This document shows positions 16,167 through 24,647 of a DNA stretch of 64,000 bases, piece by piece (positions within the stretch are counted from its first letter, which is position 1; the number at the start of each line of letters is the position of its first letter). This DNA comes from Rhodospirillales bacterium. Lineage in GTDB: Bacteria; Pseudomonadota; Alphaproteobacteria; Micavibrionales; Micavibrionaceae. The position numbers and the translations under genes are program-made. The DNA is taken from contig JACKJB010000001.1 of the NCBI GenBank assembly GCA_020638155.1, forward strand, positions 124,001 through 188,000, in the 5' to 3' direction. The notes under the pieces were generated by a model, which saw only the letters and a program-made list of their open reading frames with translations, made no database searches and had not been told where the DNA came from.

Positions 16167-16683
16167 GGCTGCGCTCCTTTGCTTCTTTGACACCGAGTTT
16201 TTTGCGGGCTTCGTGGATGTACCAGGAGACTGTGCTTTCCTTGCAGTCCATGATGTCCGCCGCTTCGGCGTGGGTGAATCCTTCGCTTAAGACTAATAAC
16301 AGCGCCGTTTTCTCATTCTCCGGCAGAGTCCTGACCTGTGCCAGGATTTCGCCGGCATAGGTATTGGTTTCCGCATCGGCCTTGGCGGCGCATAAATGTT
16401 TGTTCTCCAGCGCCGTTTCCGGTTTGCGGGCGCGGTAAAAATCGTTGGCACAGTTGATGACCATGCGGAACACCCAGCTGCTAAAGGCTGATTTGAAGCG
16501 AAAGCTGCCAATATGCCGGGCGAGCTTCACGCAGGCATCCTGGGTGATATCTTCTGCGTCCTGGCGGTTGCCGCAATATTTAAACGCCATTTTAAACATA
16601 GGGTCATAGATCTCCTGCAAAAGCGCTTCAAAGGCGTTTTTGTCACCGTTTACTGCTTTTTTTATCAGCGCCTGATCGTCCAT
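16159..16683 (-). CDS. ECF-type RNA polymerase sigma factor
   Basis: A 174-residue sigma70-family protein with region 2 (FEALLQEIYDPMFKMAFKYCGNRQDAEDITQDACVKL, residues about 18-55) and region 4 (LPENEKTALLLVLSEGFTHAEAADIMDCKESTVSWYIHEARKKL, about 118-162). It directs transcription of an unknown regulon. It is translationally coupled (ATGGATGA) to the membrane VWA protein, so it probably controls at least this operon. No separate anti-sigma gene follows. Confidence 0.92.
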   Translation of the reverse strand: MDDQALIKKAVNGDKNAFEALLQEIYDPMFKMAFKYCGNRQDAEDITQDACVKLARHIGSFRFKSAFSSWVFRMVINCANDFYRARKPETALENKHLCAAKADAETNTYAGEILAQVRTLPENEKTALLLVLSEGFTHAEAADIMDCKESTVSWYIHEARKKLGVKEAKERSHG

Positions 16684-16830
16684 TTTTTCCCGGTTTTATT
16701 GATTAGACGGCGGATCTGCGGAAATCCTTGGAAGAAAACTTGGAAATGAAGATATTTAGCGATTCTTCATGGTTTGGGTGTTATTATAGTGCAGTCAGTT
16801 GAAAAAATAACAACGGATTCAATACCCCGC

Positions 16831-17013
16831 ATGATTAAAAGATTCATTGAATGGTTTCAGTGCGATAAGGGCGCAACGGCTGTTGAGTACGGATTTATTG
16901 CCGGGGGAATTGCCTTGGCGATCGTAGCGGCGGTTTTCCTGTCCGGTGAGTCCCTGCAGACTATTTTCAACAATATGGCCGATACGATGTCGAGTACGGC
17001 CTCCAAATTGTAG
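16831..17013 (+). CDS. flp: Flp/Fap-type pilin (orphan copy 1)
   Basis: A 60-residue class III prepilin. The conserved junction GATAVEYGFIAGGI is at residues about 14-27: processing follows the Gly, with the Glu-Tyr pair at mature positions 5-6, and a hydrophobic helix follows (AIVAAVFLSG). Start ATG 16831 gives the normal short basic leader; a TTG at 16774 would make it too long. No clear Shine-Dalgarno. It lies 40 kb from the Tad locus at 57706-64000 but is very like the pilin at 60853. Confidence 0.88.
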   Translation: MIKRFIEWFQCDKGATAVEYGFIAGGIALAIVAAVFLSGESLQTIFNNMADTMSSTASKL

Positions 17014-17130
17014 TTTTCATAACATATTGATCTTAAAGCTTTTTTAGGCCTTTCCTGTTTAAATTTGACAAAGTCTTAATAAAACATGGTATAATTTAAT
17101 TATGTAAAAAATAGATTGGATTTTAGACAA

Positions 17131-17310
17131 ATGTTGAAAAAATTATATGCATTCCTGAAAGATACAAGCGGCGCAACTGGCGTTGAATACAGCCTTTTGA
17201 TTGGATTTATCGGCGTAACGGTTTCTACCGGTGCTTTTTTGATGGGGGATGAGATTTCCACCATGTTCGAAGGATTCTCTTCGTATCTTGACACAAGAAC
17301 GATTAACTAA
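17131..17310 (+). CDS. flp: Flp/Fap-type pilin-like protein (orphan copy 2)
   Basis: A 59-residue Flp-like prepilin with leader MLKKLYAFLKDTS and junction GATGVEYSLLIGFIG. The Gly-x4-Glu-Tyr pattern is kept but the helix (VTVSTGAFLMG) is less canonical, so it may be a minor or pseudopilin. It lies 117 bases after copy 1 and is followed by a strong terminator, forming a pilin pair outside the main Tad operon. The gap before it is AT-rich. Confidence 0.82.
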   Translation: MLKKLYAFLKDTSGATGVEYSLLIGFIGVTVSTGAFLMGDEISTMFEGFSSYLDTRTIN

Positions 17311-17346
17311 GGTTTCCGTCTTATAAATCCAGTCTATGACGGATAA

Positions 17347-17381
17347 AAGGCAGCCCTGTATGCGGGCTGCCTTTACTTTTT
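17347..17381 (+). terminator. Rho-independent terminator
   Basis: AAGGCAGCCC/GGGCTGCCTT stem (17347-17356 with 17364-17373) followed by TACTTTTTAT, 36 bases after the pilin stop. Confidence 0.9.
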
Positions 17382-17451
17382 ATACAATTGATCGCCTTCC
17401 GGATCGTTCCTTTTGTTTTCTAAAGATACAAAATCGGCTAGTGATAAAGGC

Positions 17452-18516
17452 ATGACCGGATATGCTTTTATCATCTTTCTGATCGCCTTTGCCGCCGTGG
17501 CAGCGCTGTTGCCGTTTGTGCGGCGGGCGGCGGTACGATTCGGGCTGGTCGATAATCCCGGCGGACGTAAAAAACATGAAGGGGTTGTCCCGCTGGCCGG
17601 GGGGCTGGTTATTTTCCCCGTCTTTATGATTCTTGTGGCCGCTCTGCAGCCGGACTGGTCGATCTATGGGCCGTATTTTATGGCGCTGGCGCTGCTGCTG
17701 GTGACCGGGGCGCTGGATGATAAGCGCGGCGTTCCAGCGTGGATCAAGTTCGCGGTGCAGTTTATTGCCGCGTTCCTGATTGTGCTGCCGGGGCAGGCGC
17801 AGATCATTATGCTGGGTGATTTGTTCGGGTTTGGCCGGTTTGGGCTTAACTTCATGTCGATTCCGTTTTCCGTGGTGGCGGTGGTGCTGCTGATTAATGC
17901 GATCAATTTGATGGACGGGCTGGACGGGCTTTCCGGGGGCAAAGGCTTTATCGTGATGCTGGGGCTGGCGGCGGCGTGTATCGTTTACGGCACGGTCGAT
18001 GCGCTCCTGCCGATTGCCGCGCTGATGGGGGCGCTTGGCGGATTTTTGCTCTATAACATGCGCCATCCGTTCCGGCAGAAGGCGAGCGTGTTTATCGGGG
18101 ATTCCGGCAGTCTTGCGCTGGGGCTGAGTATCGCGTGGTTCTGTATTCACCTGGCTAAGGGCTTTGATCCGGTGATCCAGCCGATTTCCGTGGCGTGGCT
18201 GTTGGCGCTGCCTATTTACGATACGTGCGGCCAGTTCGCCCGGCGGGTCAGCCAGGGCCGTCATCCGTTCGATGCCGATCACGATCATTTCCATCATCAT
18301 TTTATTTATGCCGGGTTTCCGGTCGGACAGGCGACGGCGATTATCCTGCTGATTTCCGCCGGCTTCGGTTTGATCGGGCTGGGCGGGATGTGGCTGGGGC
18401 TGCCTGAAGCGGTGCTGACCTATCCGTGGATTGCGCTGCTGTTCGTGCATATTTACATGTCGATGCGGCCGCACCGCTTCCGCCGCCTGATGGCAAAGCT
18501 GCGGGGGGCGCAGTAG
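17452..18516 (+). CDS. Undecaprenyl-phosphate sugar-1-phosphate transferase, WecA/MraY family
   Basis: An integral membrane enzyme that moves a HexNAc-1-phosphate from a UDP-sugar to undecaprenyl phosphate, starting a surface polysaccharide. Family motifs in order: LVDNPGGRKKH, the ALDDK aspartates, NAINLMDGLDGL, FIGDSGSLALG, and the His-rich DADHDHFHHHF loop. About 10 membrane segments fill the rest. ATG 17452 gives 354 aa; a TTG at 17413 would add 13 residues. It is followed without a gap by a glycosyltransferase, so this pair likely makes the lipid-linked start of an O-antigen or capsule unit. The exact sugar is unknown. Confidence 0.9.
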   Translation: MTGYAFIIFLIAFAAVAALLPFVRRAAVRFGLVDNPGGRKKHEGVVPLAGGLVIFPVFMILVAALQPDWSIYGPYFMALALLLVTGALDDKRGVPAWIKFAVQFIAAFLIVLPGQAQIIMLGDLFGFGRFGLNFMSIPFSVVAVVLLINAINLMDGLDGLSGGKGFIVMLGLAAACIVYGTVDALLPIAALMGALGGFLLYNMRHPFRQKASVFIGDSGSLALGLSIAWFCIHLAKGFDPVIQPISVAWLLALPIYDTCGQFARRVSQGRHPFDADHDHFHHHFIYAGFPVGQATAIILLISAGFGLIGLGGMWLGLPEAVLTYPWIALLFVHIYMSMRPHRFRRLMAKLRGAQ

Positions 18517-19668
18517 ATGGCCGGGCTGATCTTCGTTGTGACCGAGGACTGGTATTTTTACTCCCACCGCCGTCCGATGATCCGCGCGGCCCAGCAGGCC
18601 GGGTTCGATGTCAGTGTGATTACCCGTGTCGATCAGCACCGTGCGGCGATTGAAGCGCTGGGGGTGCGGGTGATTGACTTTTCTTTTGAGCGGCGCAGCC
18701 TTAATCCGTTTAAAGCGCTGGCCCAGATTGCCCGGCTGACAAAAATTTATAAGCGCGAGCGGCCTGTGCTGGTCCATCATATCGCGATGAAGCCGATCCT
18801 GTTCGGGGCGGTCGCGGCGTGGCGGGCGAAAGTACCCGTGGTGGTGAATGCGTTTGCCGGGCTGGGCTATGTGTTTAATGCGCGGACGCTGCTGGCGAAA
18901 GCGGTGCGGCTGGGGCTGCGGCTGCCGTTCCTGTTTTTACTGCGCAGGCCGAACAGCTTTTTATTGATGCAGAATAAAGACGATCTAGAAACGCTGCGGC
19001 GTAGCGGCTTTGTTGCCGAAGACCGGGCGACGATTATCCGGGGGTCCGGGGTTGATCTTGCCGCTTATCCGGTGGTCGATATGCCGCCGCCTGATGCCGG
19101 GATGATTGCCGTTTACGCCGGGCGGATGATCGGGATCAAGGGGCTGCCGACTTTGCAGCAGGCGTTTGCCCTGCTGGCGAAAGATAAGGTTCCCGTGTCC
19201 CTGTGGCTTTACGGCCAGCCTGACCCGGAAAATCCCGGTAGTTGGACGTCTGAAACGCTGTATTCATGGGGCGCGCAGAGCGACAATGTCTCTTATCGCG
19301 GCAGATCCGGTGATATGGCCGGAGTCTGGGCGGAGGCGCATATCGCGGTGCAGGCGTCTTATGGCGGGGAAGGCGTGCCGAAATCGCTGTTGGAGGCGGC
19401 GGCCTGCGGCCGGGCGATTGTTGCGACCGATGTGCCGGGCTGCCGTGAGGTGGTGCGGGACGGGGAAAACGGATTTTTGGTGCCGCCTTATGACGCGGCG
19501 GCCCTGGCCGCGGCAATCCGGAAACTGGCGAACGATCCGGCGCTTTGTGCGCGGATGGGCAAGGCCGGGCGCAAGATGGTTGAAACCGATATGTCGGCCG
19601 AGCAGGTACAGGCGCAGACCGCAGCCTTTTATATGTCGTGTCTTGAGAAAACGGGAACGGTTTTATAA
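18517..19668 (+). CDS. Glycosyltransferase family 4
   Basis: A 383-residue GT-B glycosyltransferase whose ATG directly follows the stop of the WecA-like gene. The N-domain has VTEDWYFYSHRRPM and the HHIAMKPILFGAVAA segment seen in PssF/WbpH-like GT4 enzymes. The C-domain has YAGRMIGIKG, the ASYGGEGVPKSLLEAAACG donor-site motif and GENGFLVPP. It likely adds the second sugar to the lipid-linked product of 17452-18516. It converges with 19663-20253, overlapping by 6 bases. Confidence 0.9.
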   Translation: MAGLIFVVTEDWYFYSHRRPMIRAAQQAGFDVSVITRVDQHRAAIEALGVRVIDFSFERRSLNPFKALAQIARLTKIYKRERPVLVHHIAMKPILFGAVAAWRAKVPVVVNAFAGLGYVFNARTLLAKAVRLGLRLPFLFLLRRPNSFLLMQNKDDLETLRRSGFVAEDRATIIRGSGVDLAAYPVVDMPPPDAGMIAVYAGRMIGIKGLPTLQQAFALLAKDKVPVSLWLYGQPDPENPGSWTSETLYSWGAQSDNVSYRGRSGDMAGVWAEAHIAVQASYGGEGVPKSLLEAAACGRAIVATDVPGCREVVRDGENGFLVPPYDAAALAAAIRKLANDPALCARMGKAGRKMVETDMSAEQVQAQTAAFYMSCLEKTGTVL

Positions 19669-20253
19669 GAGCTGCATGCCGACCCACTGGATGACGTCCA
19701 GTGTTGAATTGCTGATGACGATCGCGATGCAGACGATCGATCCGGCCAGCTCCCACGGAACGCGCAGGACATAGGCCGCCATAAAGCCGGTGAAAGCGTA
19801 AGTGTAAAACATCAGGCACATCATGAACGGGGCCAGTTCCGCCCAGCCGTGCGATCCGCTCAGCAGCATCCAGAAGACCGGAACGAAAACGGCGGTTGCC
19901 GGAACGCTCAGCCAGTTGCTGGCGATGACGAACTGATAGAAATGCTCCATCCGGTCAACGCCGCGCGCGATCCAGTATACCGCGCCAAAGAACAGCGTCC
20001 ATATCGCCAGCATGCGCAAGGCGTAGAGCGCTAAAACAATATTCAATGAGTTCCCGGCAATCGCGTTTTGCGGCACCATATATGCCGTGGCCAGTGTAAC
20101 CGGGAACAGCAGGACCGGGACAATAAAAGAGCGTATGGCTTCGTTTTTGGTTTTGCCAAAACGCTTGCGAGCCAGCGGCATGAACAGGGCCACTTCCAGC
20201 CCGCCCAGCAGATTGCGTTTAATTTCCGCGCCTATGGTGCGTTTGTTTTCCAT
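19663..20253 (-). CDS. Multi-pass membrane protein of unknown function
   Basis: A 196-residue inner-membrane protein with a basic cytosolic N-terminus (about 1-40) and five or so hydrophobic segments. The layout recalls short Yip1-like proteins of Alphaproteobacteria, but no decisive motif is visible. Its stop overlaps the convergent glycosyltransferase by 6 bases. It stands alone on this strand. Confidence 0.7.
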   Translation of the reverse strand: MENKRTIGAEIKRNLLGGLEVALFMPLARKRFGKTKNEAIRSFIVPVLLFPVTLATAYMVPQNAIAGNSLNIVLALYALRMLAIWTLFFGAVYWIARGVDRMEHFYQFVIASNWLSVPATAVFVPVFWMLLSGSHGWAELAPFMMCLMFYTYAFTGFMAAYVLRVPWELAGSIVCIAIVISNSTLDVIQWVGMQLL

Positions 20254-20354
20254 CGTCCTTATTGTAGGGGCGAGATGGTTAACAATTGATTATTGGCGGC
20301 TTGTGAAGGGAGGATGTGGATAAAACATATTTAAGTTGTGTGGATAAGCGGTGT

Positions 20355-20384
20355 TTGACCTTTGGGCTTTGTTGACCGTATATG
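20355..20384 (+). promoter_or_regulatory. Candidate promoter of the AMIN lipoprotein gene
   Basis: TTGACC (20355-20360), 18-base spacer, TATATG (20379-20384), about 57 bases before the ATG at 20441. Confidence 0.45.
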
Positions 20385-20440
20385 CCGTCCTTCCTTAGCC
20401 TTAAAGAAAGCAAGAATCGCCTGCCTTAAGGAAACGCGCC

Positions 20441-21604
20441 ATGAAAGCCACGCACATGATTAGAAATACGTTACTGACAGGGGTCTGCATCGGTTTGCTC
20501 ACCGGTTGTTCATGGCTTGAAGACTGGCCGCCGAAAAAATCGGAAATGGCCGTAAAGACAGCGCCGAAGCCGCCCGAATCAAAAGTCATGCAGACATCCG
20601 AAGGCACATGGCTGAAATCCGATGACCGCGTGTCGCAGGCCGGGCCAAAAGGGATCGCGATGGACGATGCGTCTTCGGACCGGATCGCCCAGCTTGAGCA
20701 GTCTGTTGAAAGCATCCGCAACGATATGCAGATGATGATGCCTGCGCTGACCAAACTGGCGGAAGCGCAAGGCGATCTGCAAAGCGCGCTAAGTCAGGTC
20801 GAGCCGGCTGCCGGCGGTTCGATGAGAGCATCCGCGCCGCCTGCTGCGAATAATTATGCGCCGTCATACCAGCAGCAACAGCCGCAATCTTATCAGCCGA
20901 CACCGATTGCCGCGCAGGGCGGGGGCAATGTACCGCCGCCGATTCCGGCGCAGTTTGATAATAGCCGCCCGGCACAGAATACATACCAGCAGCAGCCGGT
21001 CATGCAGCAAGCTTATCAGCAGCCGCAACAGGCTTATCAGCCTCCTCCACAACAACAAATGCAACAGCCACCGCAGCAGCAAATGTACCAGCAGGCTGCC
21101 ATGCAGCAGAATAGCGGCCCGCAGCCGGGTTCAGTTGCCTGGTATGAGCAGCAGGAACAAAGCAGCCGCCAGCAGGCTCAGCCTACAAATTATCAGCCTG
21201 CACCGCAGGCTTATCAGCCGCCTCCGCAGCAACCTGTGATGCAGCAGGCAAGTTATGGCGGCGCGGCGTCTGGTCCGGCCGTCACCAATATCCGTTTCGG
21301 CGAGCATCCGGATAAAACCCGGATGGTGCTGGATACGACTACTGACGTCGCGTTTAGCTACAATGTAGAAAACGGTGGCAATGTGCTGTCGATTTCCCTG
21401 CCGCAATCCGGCTGGATGGGGGCGACCCAGATGGATGTGATGAATTCGCCGCTGGTTTCTTCCTACAGCGTCAGTGCGAACGGGGCGGGTGGCCAGCAAG
21501 TGACGATGCAGATGCGCCAGCCTGTGCGCGTGCTGTGGGCGCAATCCCTGCCGCCGGGCGGTCCGCAAGGGCACCGCATCGTGTTTGACCTTGCCCCGAT
21601 GTAA
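20441..21604 (+). CDS. Gln/Pro-rich lipoprotein with C-terminal AMIN-like domain
   Basis: A 387-residue predicted lipoprotein: signal peptide with lipobox LLTGC near residue 22. A coiled-coil stretch follows (about 80-120), then a low-complexity region of Gln, Pro, Tyr and Ala repeats (about 140-275) built largely from QQ, YQQ and QAYQPPPQQ units. The last 110 residues (VTNIRFGEHPDKTRMVLD, DVAFSYNVE, GHRIVFDLAP) match the AMIN fold, known for peptidoglycan or secretin binding. The inferred role is an envelope scaffold reaching from membrane to wall. Start ATG 20441 has TAAGGAA about 10 bases upstream. It is monocistronic and followed by a palindromic repeat. Confidence 0.82.
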   Translation: MKATHMIRNTLLTGVCIGLLTGCSWLEDWPPKKSEMAVKTAPKPPESKVMQTSEGTWLKSDDRVSQAGPKGIAMDDASSDRIAQLEQSVESIRNDMQMMMPALTKLAEAQGDLQSALSQVEPAAGGSMRASAPPAANNYAPSYQQQQPQSYQPTPIAAQGGGNVPPPIPAQFDNSRPAQNTYQQQPVMQQAYQQPQQAYQPPPQQQMQQPPQQQMYQQAAMQQNSGPQPGSVAWYEQQEQSSRQQAQPTNYQPAPQAYQPPPQQPVMQQASYGGAASGPAVTNIRFGEHPDKTRMVLDTTTDVAFSYNVENGGNVLSISLPQSGWMGATQMDVMNSPLVSSYSVSANGAGGQQVTMQMRQPVRVLWAQSLPPGGPQGHRIVFDLAPM

Positions 21605-21629
21605 GGTTTTAAAACAATCGTTCTTTGTC

Positions 21630-21778
21630 GTCATCCCCGAGACAAAATCCTTGTGAAATAAGGATTTTGTTTAAACATCGGGGATCCATGATGCCGGCAA
21701 GCTATGCTTGCCGTCTTTTCTGGATTCCCGCCGATAAGCCTGCCTGCGCTACGCTACGGCGAGGCCGCGGGAATGACG
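21630..21778. repeat. Palindromic intergenic repeat (CCCCGA...TCGGGG and ATTCCCG...CGGGAAT)
   Basis: Ends read GTCATCCCCGAG and GCGGGAATGACG. Inside, CCCCGA pairs with TCGGGG across an ACAAAATCCTTGT/ATAAGGATTTTGT inverted pair, and ATTCCCGCC pairs with GGCCGCGGGAAT. The layout resembles 1455-1555. It lies between the AMIN lipoprotein gene and the convergent gene 21793-22125 and could also help end transcription. Confidence 0.65.
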
Positions 21779-21792
21779 GAAGAGGAAAAATT

Positions 21793-22125
21793 TTAAGGTT
21801 GATTGATTTTATAGGAAACGGTCAGCAGGCTTAAATCTGTTTTGACCGTTTTTCCTGTCCGCTCATCCTGGAGTTTTGCTGGGATGTCGAGTACGGACTC
21901 GCATTCATGCAGGACATGATTGCCTTCAGGATCAATGACGCGGATCACTTTTGACGTCTCGCCGTTCTGGATTTTATTGGCCAGAGACGTTGCCAGGGCG
22001 CGGCTTTCGCAGTCTTTCATGCCGACCCGGTTGACGATGTCTTTGAGGCGAAGCTCTGTCATCCCTGCTTTTGCGGCGGTCGAGAAAACCGCATCGAGTC
22101 TGGCATCCATATCTGTCCGGGGCAT
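21793..22125 (-). CDS. Hypothetical protein
   Basis: A 110-residue soluble protein (MPRTDMDARLDAVFS...). The first half is helical with TELRLKDIVNRVG, which resembles a small helix-turn-helix or domain-swapped helical bundle, and the second half is mixed. No family recognised. It lies 52 bases downstream of the symporter gene on the same strand and may be read from the same transcript. Confidence 0.55.
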   Translation of the reverse strand: MPRTDMDARLDAVFSTAAKAGMTELRLKDIVNRVGMKDCESRALATSLANKIQNGETSKVIRVIDPEGNHVLHECESVLDIPAKLQDERTGKTVKTDLSLLTVSYKINQP

Positions 22126-22177
22126 GTCTTTATGTCCTTTTCTTATAATTGTACCTATGGCTATGCCACAACCGGGC

Positions 22178-23491
22178 TTATTTTGACAACCATTTTTGCA
22201 TAACGGCGCTGGCGGTCAGGTCCCCGGTGACATTGACGGTGGTGCGGCACATATCCAGGATACGGTCTACCCCGATAATCAGGGCGATGCCTTCTGCCGG
22301 GACGCCGATCCCGACAAGGATCGTGGCCAGCACGACAATACCAACGCCGGGCGTAGCCGGGGTGCCGATGGAGGCGCCGACCGTTGTCATCATCAGTAGC
22401 ACCAGCTCGCCGGGGCTTAGATCGACGCCGAAGACCTGGCATAAAAAGACGGCGGCAACGGCCTGGTACAGCGCGGTGCCATCCATATTGATCGTCGCGC
22501 CGAGCGGGATGACAAAGCGGCTGACATCCGGGCGGATATCCAGCTTTTCTTCCGCGCATTGGATCGAAACGGGCATGGTGGCCGCCGAGCTGGAGGTTGA
22601 AAAGGCAATCAGCTGCGCTTCGCGGATACCGCTTACAAACTGTCTTATGTTGAAATCAGAGAATAATTTTACAATCAGCAGGTAGACGGCCATCATACAG
22701 GCCAGTGCCGTTAAGACCGTCACCATATATAAGCCGACGCTGACCAGCGCATCCGCACCGATCCGGATCGTAATATTTCCCAGAAGGCCGAACGCGGCAA
22801 ACGGCGCGATAACCATGCCCCAGCTGATGATTTTCATCGACAGGACCTGCCCGGCGATGCACAGGTCTTTAAACGGCTTGGCAGTTTTGTCTTCGATCCC
22901 CAGTAAGGCCAGCCCGGCCAGCATGGAGGCTATAACGATTTGTAGCATATTGCGCTCCAGCTCGGCCTTGGCCGGGTTGGTGGGGATCAGGTTGGCGATG
23001 CGCTGCGGGATCGTCAGGTCGTTAAACGTGTGAGACGGGATACTGTCCGCCGCCGCGCCGGAAGCCAGCGACATTTCCGCTAATGCCGGGTCGATGGCCG
23101 TGCCGGGATGGATGATATGGACCAGCGCCATGCCGATGCTGATGGCAATGACGGTCGTGGTGATAAAATAAGGGATGATCCGCAGACCCAGCCGCCGGAT
23201 CATCTCCATACTGCCGCTTTCTGCGATGCCGAGGATAATTGAGCATATGACCAGCGGGACAATGACCATCTGGATCAGGCCGAGAAAGACAACCCCGGGT
23301 AATTTGATCCATTCGCCGATCGTAAAGGCCATATTGGCTTCAACAAGCGCAAATCCTGACGGGGACAGCAATAAACCGGTGATAATCCCCAGAACCATTC
23401 CTGCCAGAATGCGCAGCCATAAATGCTGTGAAATCATGAACTGGGTTGATTCTGAAAGGCTTTTTCCCCTTGCACTTTGTTTGGCGGGCAT
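22178..23491 (-). CDS. Dicarboxylate/amino acid:cation (Na+ or H+) symporter, DAACS family
   Basis: A 437-residue inner-membrane transporter of the GltP/DctA/GltT family (uptake of glutamate, aspartate or C4-dicarboxylates). Hallmarks are the serine-rich FSTSSSAATMPVS (re-entrant loop HP1), PLGATINMDGTALY (TM7 unwound NMDGT motif), the HP2 region GASIGTPATPGVGIVVLATIL, and GVDRILDMCRTTVNVTGD (TM8 substrate site). In this last motif the Arg of RTTVNV replaces the dicarboxylate or amino-acid determinant seen in different subgroups, so specificity is left open. The start MPAKQSARGKS is the first ATG. Confidence 0.93.
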   Translation of the reverse strand: MPAKQSARGKSLSESTQFMISQHLWLRILAGMVLGIITGLLLSPSGFALVEANMAFTIGEWIKLPGVVFLGLIQMVIVPLVICSIILGIAESGSMEMIRRLGLRIIPYFITTTVIAISIGMALVHIIHPGTAIDPALAEMSLASGAAADSIPSHTFNDLTIPQRIANLIPTNPAKAELERNMLQIVIASMLAGLALLGIEDKTAKPFKDLCIAGQVLSMKIISWGMVIAPFAAFGLLGNITIRIGADALVSVGLYMVTVLTALACMMAVYLLIVKLFSDFNIRQFVSGIREAQLIAFSTSSSAATMPVSIQCAEEKLDIRPDVSRFVIPLGATINMDGTALYQAVAAVFLCQVFGVDLSPGELVLLMMTTVGASIGTPATPGVGIVVLATILVGIGVPAEGIALIIGVDRILDMCRTTVNVTGDLTASAVMQKWLSK

Positions 23492-23660
23492 TATTTCTCT
23501 CCTGTTGCTTCAAAACCATCATTGCCAAGATGGCCTTGTATGGCAATATGGCAGGGTATTTTTTTATCCCTGTTGTCGATTTTTGCGAAGGGAACGGGGA
23601 TTTGGAGCGTATAGCTTTATGAGTTAACCAATGAAAAGGCCAACGAAAAGGAATGACATC

Positions 23661-24026
23661 ATGAAAAATAGTGGAAAAACAAAATGGTTTCTGGCTGCGG
23701 CTGTTGCCGCTCTGATGATTGCGCCGATGGCGCATGCTGAAGGACCGGGCAAAGGTGACGGGGGGCATAAAGGCAAGATGCTGGAGAAAATGGATTCTGA
23801 CGGTGACGGCAAAGTCAGCCGGGCAGAGTTCATTGAAGCCCATGAGCAGCGCTTTACAGAGATTGACGCTGACGGTGATGGGTTTGCTTCCGCCGAAGAG
23901 CTTAAAGCTGCGTGGGAAGCCAAGCATGCACAAATGAAGGAGCACCGGGAACAGCGCCGCGATAAAATGAAAGAAAAGCAGGCTGAAACCCAGAGCGAAA
24001 GCACGGAAAGCGAAGGGGCCGAATAA
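23661..24026 (+). CDS. Exported EF-hand calcium-binding protein
   Basis: A 121-residue secreted protein. Start ATG 23661 has AAAGGAA about 9 bases upstream; the signal peptide ends near AHA (residue 26). Two EF-hand loops follow: DSDGDGKVSRAE and DADGDGFASAEE, with the usual Asp/Glu ligands at positions 1, 3, 5 and 12. The tail is a highly charged helix. The stop overlaps the start of the next gene (TAATG). As the first gene of an operon with an ECF sigma factor and an anti-sigma-like protein, it could act as a periplasmic calcium or metal sensor; this is inference. Confidence 0.85.
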   Translation: MKNSGKTKWFLAAAVAALMIAPMAHAEGPGKGDGGHKGKMLEKMDSDGDGKVSRAEFIEAHEQRFTEIDADGDGFASAEELKAAWEAKHAQMKEHREQRRDKMKEKQAETQSESTESEGAE

Positions 24027-24616
24027 TGAAAAAAGCGCATGCTTTGATAATTGGCAGTATGCTTTTATGCGGTAGCTTTGCCCTCCAGGTCCCGGCGCAA
24101 GCGTCGGGACTGGATGTGCCCTGTACGCATTATGACGATATGACTTTGGAAGACTTCCTGCTCGAAGATTTTATGTTGACGCAGGGCGGTCCACCGGAAG
24201 GAAAACGTCCGGAAGGTCATATGAAACGGCCGCCTCGCGGTGACGGGCCGGGCGAGTTTGATGACCGCTGGCAAGACAAGCGTGAAAAAATGCAGGAACG
24301 GATCGAGCGTATGCCGCCGGAACAGCAAGAGCAGGCGCGCCAGCGGATCGAAGAGATGCAGCAAAAGCGGGAAGCCCTGCGGGAAGAACTTGAAAGTTTG
24401 CCACCGGAAGAACGCAAAGCCCGGATGGAAGAGCTGCGCGAGCAGTTTGAATCCGAGCATGCACAGCGCCGGGAAAAGCTGAAGCAGAAATTTGAAGAGC
24501 GGTGGGACCATGCGTCAGAAGAAGAGCGTGCTTCTTTCTGTGAAAATGCACGTAGCCGTTGTGCAGACGGTGGTGAAAAAGCCTGCGCGTTTGCGGCAAG
24601 AGCCTGCGGCGAATAA
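24026..24616 (+). CDS. Exported charged coiled-coil protein (Spy/CpxP-like in character)
   Basis: A 196-residue protein with a signal peptide (cleavage after QAS near 27). A long Glu/Arg/Gln helix with repeated PPE(E/Q)(Q/R) turns follows (MPPEQQEQARQRIEEMQ, LPPEERKARMEELRE), then a short C-terminal Cys-rich end (four Cys in the last 30 residues). The repeating R/E helix pattern recalls periplasmic chaperone or metal-sensing proteins of the Spy/CpxP/ZraP type, but no LTxxQ motif is present. Coupled to the EF-hand gene by TAATG; the sigma factor gene follows 31 bases later. Confidence 0.75.
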   Translation: MKKAHALIIGSMLLCGSFALQVPAQASGLDVPCTHYDDMTLEDFLLEDFMLTQGGPPEGKRPEGHMKRPPRGDGPGEFDDRWQDKREKMQERIERMPPEQQEQARQRIEEMQQKREALREELESLPPEERKARMEELREQFESEHAQRREKLKQKFEERWDHASEEERASFCENARSRCADGGEKACAFAARACGE

Positions 24617-24647
24617 CAGGCCGCCTGTTTTTAAAAAAGGGCAATAG

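Noticed and set aside
17380..18780. 466-codon minus-strand frame opposite the WecA-like gene
   Set aside because: Composition (His/Pro/Gln/Arg-rich, no motif) is that of an antisense shadow; the plus-strand protein has all family motifs.
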